11,303 bases of DNA, from NCBI GenBank assembly GCA_027297825.1, contig JAPUHH010000234.1:1-11303 (forward strand), given 5' to 3'. Shown in pieces: positions 7,906 to 11,303 of the stretch. Under the pieces are notes generated by a model, which searched no databases, was not told the origin of the DNA, and saw only the letters and a program-made list of their open reading frames with translations. Position numbers and translations under genes: made by a program. The DNA comes from Gammaproteobacteria bacterium. GTDB lineage: Bacteria; Pseudomonadota; Gammaproteobacteria; UBA4575. How positions within the stretch are numbered: the first letter of the stretch is position 1; every line of letters begins with the position of its first letter.

Positions 7906-8271
7906 ATGCAAAAGAATGTATTGGGTGGCGATCTTCAAAGCTGTTGTAATGAGCTTGAAACTGGTTTTTATCGTAATGGAAGGTGCGAGACGGACGATCA
8001 TGACATTGGAATGCACACAGTCTGTGCGAAAATTACTCAAGAATTTTTAGATTATTCTAAAGCTAATGGTAATGATCTATCCACTGCATTTCCTGAAGCA
8101 GAATTTCCAGGACTCAAGCCTGGAGATCGATGGTGTTTGTGTGCGCAACGTTGGATAGAGGCGCTAGAGGAGAATGTGGCACCTAAGATACATCTACAAT
8201 CTACCCATAGCTCCGTGTTGGAGTATGTTGAGTTAGAAGTTTTAGTTAAATACGCTTTAGATATAAACTAA
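7906..8271 (+). CDS. DUF2237 family protein
   Basis: A 121-residue soluble protein that closely fits the DUF2237 family at full length. Recognisable blocks are NVLGGDLQSCC (4-14), TGFYRNGRCET (19-29), DIGMHTVCAKITQEFLDYS (33-51), GNDLSTAFPEAEFPGLKPGD (55-74) and RWCLCAQRW (75-83). The family has no established function known to me. Six cysteines (13, 14, 27, 40, 77, 79) and histidines 32, 37, 96 and 101 could form a metal or redox site, which is inference. There is no signal peptide, so it is cytoplasmic. The start is supported by a strong AAGGGG ribosome site about six bases upstream. It follows the DMT transporter by 34 bp and precedes a small membrane protein by 10 bp. Confidence 0.92.
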   Translation: MQKNVLGGDLQSCCNELETGFYRNGRCETDDHDIGMHTVCAKITQEFLDYSKANGNDLSTAFPEAEFPGLKPGDRWCLCAQRWIEALEENVAPKIHLQSTHSSVLEYVELEVLVKYALDIN

Positions 8272-8281
8272 TCTGACAGTT

Positions 8282-8434
8282 ATGACTCCTAAGACACAGC
8301 TACTGATATATGTAATTTTATTGTTATTAGTCGATACAATAGTACCACTGCCTATTACTACAGTAATTTTATTGTACGTGGTGCTGCAGCGCCCTGCATG
8401 GTTCGCAAAGTTATATCATCAGGTCTATAAATAG
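8282..8434 (+). CDS. Small single-span membrane protein, 50 residues
   Basis: An ATG ten bases after the DUF2237 stop opens a 50-codon frame ending in TAG at 8432-8434. The product starts MTPKTQLLIYVILLLL, has a hydrophobic stretch from about residue 7 to 35 interrupted by D18 and the P-L-P turn at 22-24, and ends in a basic, aromatic tail (QRPAWFAKLYHQVYK). This could be one long span or a short hairpin in the inner membrane, with the basic tail in the cytoplasm. No family name is claimed. Support for it being real is its position directly behind DUF2237, the lack of another gene in the space, and a membrane-protein composition with positively charged ends. The ribosome site (GACAG) is weak. 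Function is unknown; a helper role for one of the upstream gene products is only a guess. Confidence 0.6.
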   Translation: MTPKTQLLIYVILLLLVDTIVPLPITTVILLYVVLQRPAWFAKLYHQVYK

Positions 8435-8448
8435 ATCCACTAAGCTTG

Positions 8449-8964
8449 TTAATGACTTTGAATAAACTTCTCTAATGCTTCTACTTTAATAGGCCCTGGA
8501 TTGTGCCCCACGAGGTGCCCTTGCGGGTTGAACATCATATACGTTGGTGTGCCTTGCAATGGTTCTTTTGTGGATGATTGATAGTTAAAAGCGATGACCG
8601 CTAATTCTCCAATTAAGTTATTAAAGCTCATTGGCATTTCATCAATATGATGGGTAATCAGGTCTAAATTAGAGTAGCCATCCAATGACACACCAATCAC
8701 CTTTGCGTCAATGTCTTTATGTCGATCATGAAATTCAGATATTACTGGGTATTCGCGTCTGCAGATACCACAATTAGTGGTCCACAGCATGACCAGTGTC
8801 CACTTGCCTTTTTCAAAGTGTTGAGAAAGAGTTGTGATTTTTCCATCGAGGGTTCTTACTTCTGTCCAGTCAGCGGCATAACTTCCACTAGCGGAAAGTA
8901 AAAGTATAGAAAAGCAAAAGATGCGATTAATTTTTAGCACTGAAGGTAGTATCCTAGCATTCAT
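8449..8964 (-). CDS. Periplasmic TlpA-like thioredoxin-fold protein
   Basis: A 171-residue exported thiol:disulfide protein of the TlpA/ResA type. From the ATG at 8964 the N-terminus is a Sec signal (MNARILPSVLKINR, then a hydrophobic core, cleavage probably after SYA at residue 30). The redox site is C65-G-I-C68 within LWTTNCGICRREYP, and the cis-proline loop is GTPTY with P140. Such proteins reduce or isomerise disulfides in the periplasm, often for cytochrome c or metal-site assembly; the partner is not evident here. An in-frame ATG at 9015 would add 17 residues before the signal. I prefer 8964 because it gives a normal signal peptide, but neither start has a good ribosome site. The gene converges with the 50-residue membrane protein, leaving only 14 bp between stops, and diverges from the lyase gene across a 105-bp gap. 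Confidence 0.85.
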   Translation of the reverse strand: MNARILPSVLKINRIFCFSILLLSASGSYAADWTEVRTLDGKITTLSQHFEKGKWTLVMLWTTNCGICRREYPVISEFHDRHKDIDAKVIGVSLDGYSNLDLITHHIDEMPMSFNNLIGELAVIAFNYQSSTKEPLQGTPTYMMFNPQGHLVGHNPGPIKVEALEKFIQSH

Positions 8965-9069
8965 ATTCAAGTCTCGTAGACTGCATTGTGCGATTAGATT
9001 AATTAAATAATACATAGTTCATCTGTATATGCCTAATCTTTCTATCTATAGTAAAAAACGGGGTAACCT

Positions 9070-9930
9070 ATGGTGGCCAATAGAATTCAAAAGGTTTTAG
9101 ACGAAGTCGGTGCGTTAGCCTTTCCAGGCATTTACGATACTTTATCTGCAAAAATTGCGGAACAAGTTGGCTTTCCAATGGGGTTCATTTCAGGTTACTC
9201 ACTTGCAGCAGCAACTATTGGCGAACCAGATTTTGGCTTATTAACTCAAACTGAAGTGGTAGAAAGGGCGCGTGCAATTTGCGCGAGTGTATCAATTCCT
9301 ATAATTGTCGATGCAGATACAGGTTATGGGAACCCACTAAATGTGTACCGTACCGTTAAACAGTTAATAGATGCAGGTGCTGCGGGCTGTTTCTTGGAAG
9401 ATCAAGTTTGGCCAAAAAAATGTGGCCACATGCGTAACAAGAAAATAATCGAGCGTGAAGACTACTTGCAAAAAATCCAAGCCGCGGTTGATGCTAGAGG
9501 AAACGGAGATTTCTTTATCGTTGCGCGGACAGATGCCGAAGCTGTGCTTGGTTTAGATGAAGCCATTGTACGTGTCAAAGCTGCGCGCAAATTAGGTGCC
9601 GATGCTAGTTTTGTTGAAGCTCCGGCATCAATTGAGCAGCTTAAAAAAATAGGTAAGCAAGCCCCTAAGCCTATCGTTGCAAATATGATAGAAGGAGGTA
9701 TTACGCCCGTACTGCCAAAAGAAGAGTTAGTAGAGCTTGGCTTTCAACTTATTCTTTATCCGCTAACAGGCTTATTTGCCGCCGGCAAAACCATTCGCGA
9801 TTTCTATTCAAAATTGCATCAGGATGGTACGACGTTAGGTATGGAGAAAGATCTACTTAATTTCGCAGATTTCAACGAACTGATCGGCGTAGAAGAAAAA
9901 TATAAGATGATTGAAAAGTATGGAGGTTAA
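9070..9930 (+). CDS. Isocitrate lyase/PEP mutase family C-C lyase (methylisocitrate or dimethylmalate lyase-like)
   Basis: A 286-residue cytoplasmic TIM-barrel enzyme of the isocitrate lyase/PEP mutase superfamily. The lyase signature K117-C118-G119-H120 is complete, with C118 the expected general acid. Mg-binding acids D81 and D83 (VDADTGYG), E110-D111-Q112, R153 in ARTDAEA and E183 are in place. These lyases split a 2-hydroxy dicarboxylic or tricarboxylic acid into pyruvate, or glyoxylate, plus a second acid. The active-site loop reads SGYSLAAATIG (41-51), unlike the SGGGVAAGSLG I recall for E. coli PrpB, and QVWPKKCGHM resembles 2,3-dimethylmalate lyase-type sequences. I therefore do not call it prpB. 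A GGGG ribosome site six bases upstream supports the ATG at 9070. There is no prpC, prpD or acnD nearby. It converges with a dicarboxylate symporter at 10 bp, suggesting, but not proving, a shared substrate class. Confidence 0.88.
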   Translation: MVANRIQKVLDEVGALAFPGIYDTLSAKIAEQVGFPMGFISGYSLAAATIGEPDFGLLTQTEVVERARAICASVSIPIIVDADTGYGNPLNVYRTVKQLIDAGAAGCFLEDQVWPKKCGHMRNKKIIEREDYLQKIQAAVDARGNGDFFIVARTDAEAVLGLDEAIVRVKAARKLGADASFVEAPASIEQLKKIGKQAPKPIVANMIEGGITPVLPKEELVELGFQLILYPLTGLFAAGKTIRDFYSKLHQDGTTLGMEKDLLNFADFNELIGVEEKYKMIEKYGG

Positions 9931-9940
9931 TCGATCGATG

Positions 9941-11303
9941 CTAGTGGCTGATGAGATCAATTAAGTAATTGCTTAACGTGTAGCTCAGCAGAGTGATGAT
10001 GATCAAACATAAAAGATTTAGCCAAAACCCTGTTTTACGCATTTGCGGCATGGTGATATGTCCTGAACCAAACACAATTGCATTGGGTGGAGTTGCGATT
10101 GGGAGCATAAAGGCACAACTAGCAGCAATAGATGCGGGAATGATCAAAGCATATGGGTGAATATTAAGCGAAGGCGCAATTGCAGCAAGGATTGGCACTA
10201 AGGTAGCCGTCGTTGCGGTATTTGAAGTCATTTCGGTTAGGAACACCACGGCGCTGATAATAATTAATAAAATTAACAATGGTGATAAAAAAGCTAGCAC
10301 AGCGGCCTGTGCGCCAATAAAATCTGTAACTCCATTAGCTTTTACTGCCGCAGCTAGACTTAATCCTCCACCGAGTAAAATTAAAATTCCCCAAGGCAAA
10401 TCACGTAAGTCTTCCCACTGTAGGATGAATTTATTTGCAGCAGTTTTGGCGGGAATTATAAAAAACATAATAGCTGAAAATATTGCAATGCTAGAATCTG
10501 TGAGTCCAGCGAGTGGGCGGATGTCATGACCACTAAGGGAAAATTCTAAGCCTTGCAGATAAGTCCGGCTTAACCATAATAAAATCGTAAAAATGAAAAC
10601 GTATAAAACAATTTTCTCCTCATGATTGATCGAACCAAGTGACATACTTTCTTTTTTTAGGGATGATAAAGAGTGGTTTAGTTTAATTTTATCGACTTTA
10701 TAAATTACTTTGGTAAGTAACCACCAGCAGACGGGTAATAAAATTATAACTATTGGCACACCAATTTTTGACCATTCTAGAAAGCTGATGTCTTGCTGAT
10801 AGGGAGAATCAATAGCATCTTTTATAAAAGAAACGACAAATAAATTTGGCACAGTGCCAATAATAGTAGAAATTCCGCCTATAGAAGCTGCATAAGCAAT
10901 GCTTAACATAATGCAGGTTGCAAACTCATGATTTTTAACATTGTCAGGTTTGTTTTCGTTTTTTAGTAATATTGTGATCACACTCAATCCAATGGGTAAC
11001 ATCATTGCTGTAGTGGCAGTGTTAGAAATGAAAGCACTTAACAATGCCGTGGCCAACATAAAACCACCTACGATACGAGACGGGGAATTACCAATGCTTT
11101 TCAGTATTGATAAGGCAATGCGTTTGTCCAAGCCCCAGCGTTGAATCGCGGTTGCTATAATAAATCCACCCAGAAATAAAAATATGATATGCGAGGCGTA
11201 GGGAGCTGTAGCAGCTTGGATAGTGGCAATATTGAGCAGAGGAAATAAGGCAATAGGTAATAGTGCGGTCACACGGATGTCGGTGGCCTCTGTGAGCCAC
11301 CAA
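9941..11303 (-). CDS. DASS/SLC13 family sodium:dicarboxylate symporter (5' end beyond the window)
   Basis: An inner-membrane symporter of the divalent anion:sodium family. It imports di- or tricarboxylates such as succinate, malate or citrate, or possibly sulfate. The frame is open from the right edge (first full codon TGG at 11302-11300) to TAG at 9943-9941, giving 453 visible residues. It begins WWLTEATDIRVTALLPIALF, the conserved early segment of the family. A GTG at 11272 could be taken as a start, but it lies inside that conserved segment, so the true start is outside the window and a few dozen residues are missing. Both SNT signature motifs that bind sodium and the carboxylates are present (SNTATT at 93-98 and 360-365), as is the family end motif PPNAIVFGSGHI at 405-416. 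It converges with the lyase gene, with only 10 bp between stop codons. Regulation cannot be seen because the promoter is outside. Confidence 0.92.
   Translation of the reverse strand, partial: WWLTEATDIRVTALLPIALFPLLNIATIQAATAPYASHIIFLFLGGFIIATAIQRWGLDKRIALSILKSIGNSPSRIVGGFMLATALLSAFISNTATTAMMLPIGLSVITILLKNENKPDNVKNHEFATCIMLSIAYAASIGGISTIIGTVPNLFVVSFIKDAIDSPYQQDISFLEWSKIGVPIVIILLPVCWWLLTKVIYKVDKIKLNHSLSSLKKESMSLGSINHEEKIVLYVFIFTILLWLSRTYLQGLEFSLSGHDIRPLAGLTDSSIAIFSAIMFFIIPAKTAANKFILQWEDLRDLPWGILILLGGGLSLAAAVKANGVTDFIGAQAAVLAFLSPLLILLIIISAVVFLTEMTSNTATTATLVPILAAIAPSLNIHPYALIIPASIAASCAFMLPIATPPNAIVFGSGHITMPQMRKTGFWLNLLCLIIITLLSYTLSNYLIDLISH

Noticed and set aside
9047..9052. TATAGT as a -10 box for the lyase gene.
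   Set aside because: It matches five of six positions, but no acceptable -35 lies 16-18 bases upstream, and the implied start would be almost on top of the ribosome site.
9070..9930. Naming the lyase prpB.
   Set aside because: The catalytic motif fits, but the substrate loop differs and there are no prpC/prpD/acnD neighbours, so the substrate is left open.

Overview
The window is a densely packed bacterial chromosomal segment of AT-rich DNA, roughly 40% G+C by eye. It carries ten genes, two of them cut by the window edges. No non-coding stretch exceeds about 140 bases. I see no tRNA, rRNA, CRISPR array, insertion sequence, phage gene or integration signature. The gene families (membrane-anchored J-domain protein, NorD/CbbO-type VWA protein, DUF2237, TlpA-like thioredoxin, KKCGH-type lyase) suggest a proteobacterium, most likely a gammaproteobacterium. 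I cannot name a genus from the sequence alone.

Left block (1-5325, minus strand, reading right to left). A membrane-anchored J-domain protein is followed by a 754-residue NorD/CbbO-like VWA protein, then a class I aminotransferase, then a SulP transporter of the BicA (sodium-dependent bicarbonate) type that runs off the left edge. The first three genes are 34-36 bp apart and look like one operon. The SulP gene follows after 125 bp and appears to have its own promoter and a perfect 16-bp palindrome upstream.

Middle block (5466-8434, plus strand). An exported DUF4139 protein, an EamA/DMT exporter, a DUF2237 protein and a 50-residue single-span membrane protein form a plus-strand series with gaps of 10-42 bp. 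The divergent 140-bp gap between 5325 and 5466 must hold the promoters of both the left and middle blocks.

Right block (8449-11303). A periplasmic TlpA-like thioredoxin (minus) diverges from an isocitrate lyase/PEP mutase family lyase with an intact KKCGH catalytic motif (plus). The lyase converges with a DASS/SLC13 dicarboxylate:sodium symporter (minus) that runs off the right edge. Only 10 bp separate the last two stop codons. A C-C lyase of branched dicarboxylates beside a dicarboxylate importer is a plausible, unproven metabolic pairing.

The observations most worth following are the J-domain/VWA pair without its usual AAA+ partner, the conserved BicA ion-site residues in the SulP protein, the unannotated 50-residue membrane protein after DUF2237, and the uncertain substrate of the lyase. 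I do not see a clearly new multi-gene system. The J-domain/VWA pair is the best candidate for under-described biology.
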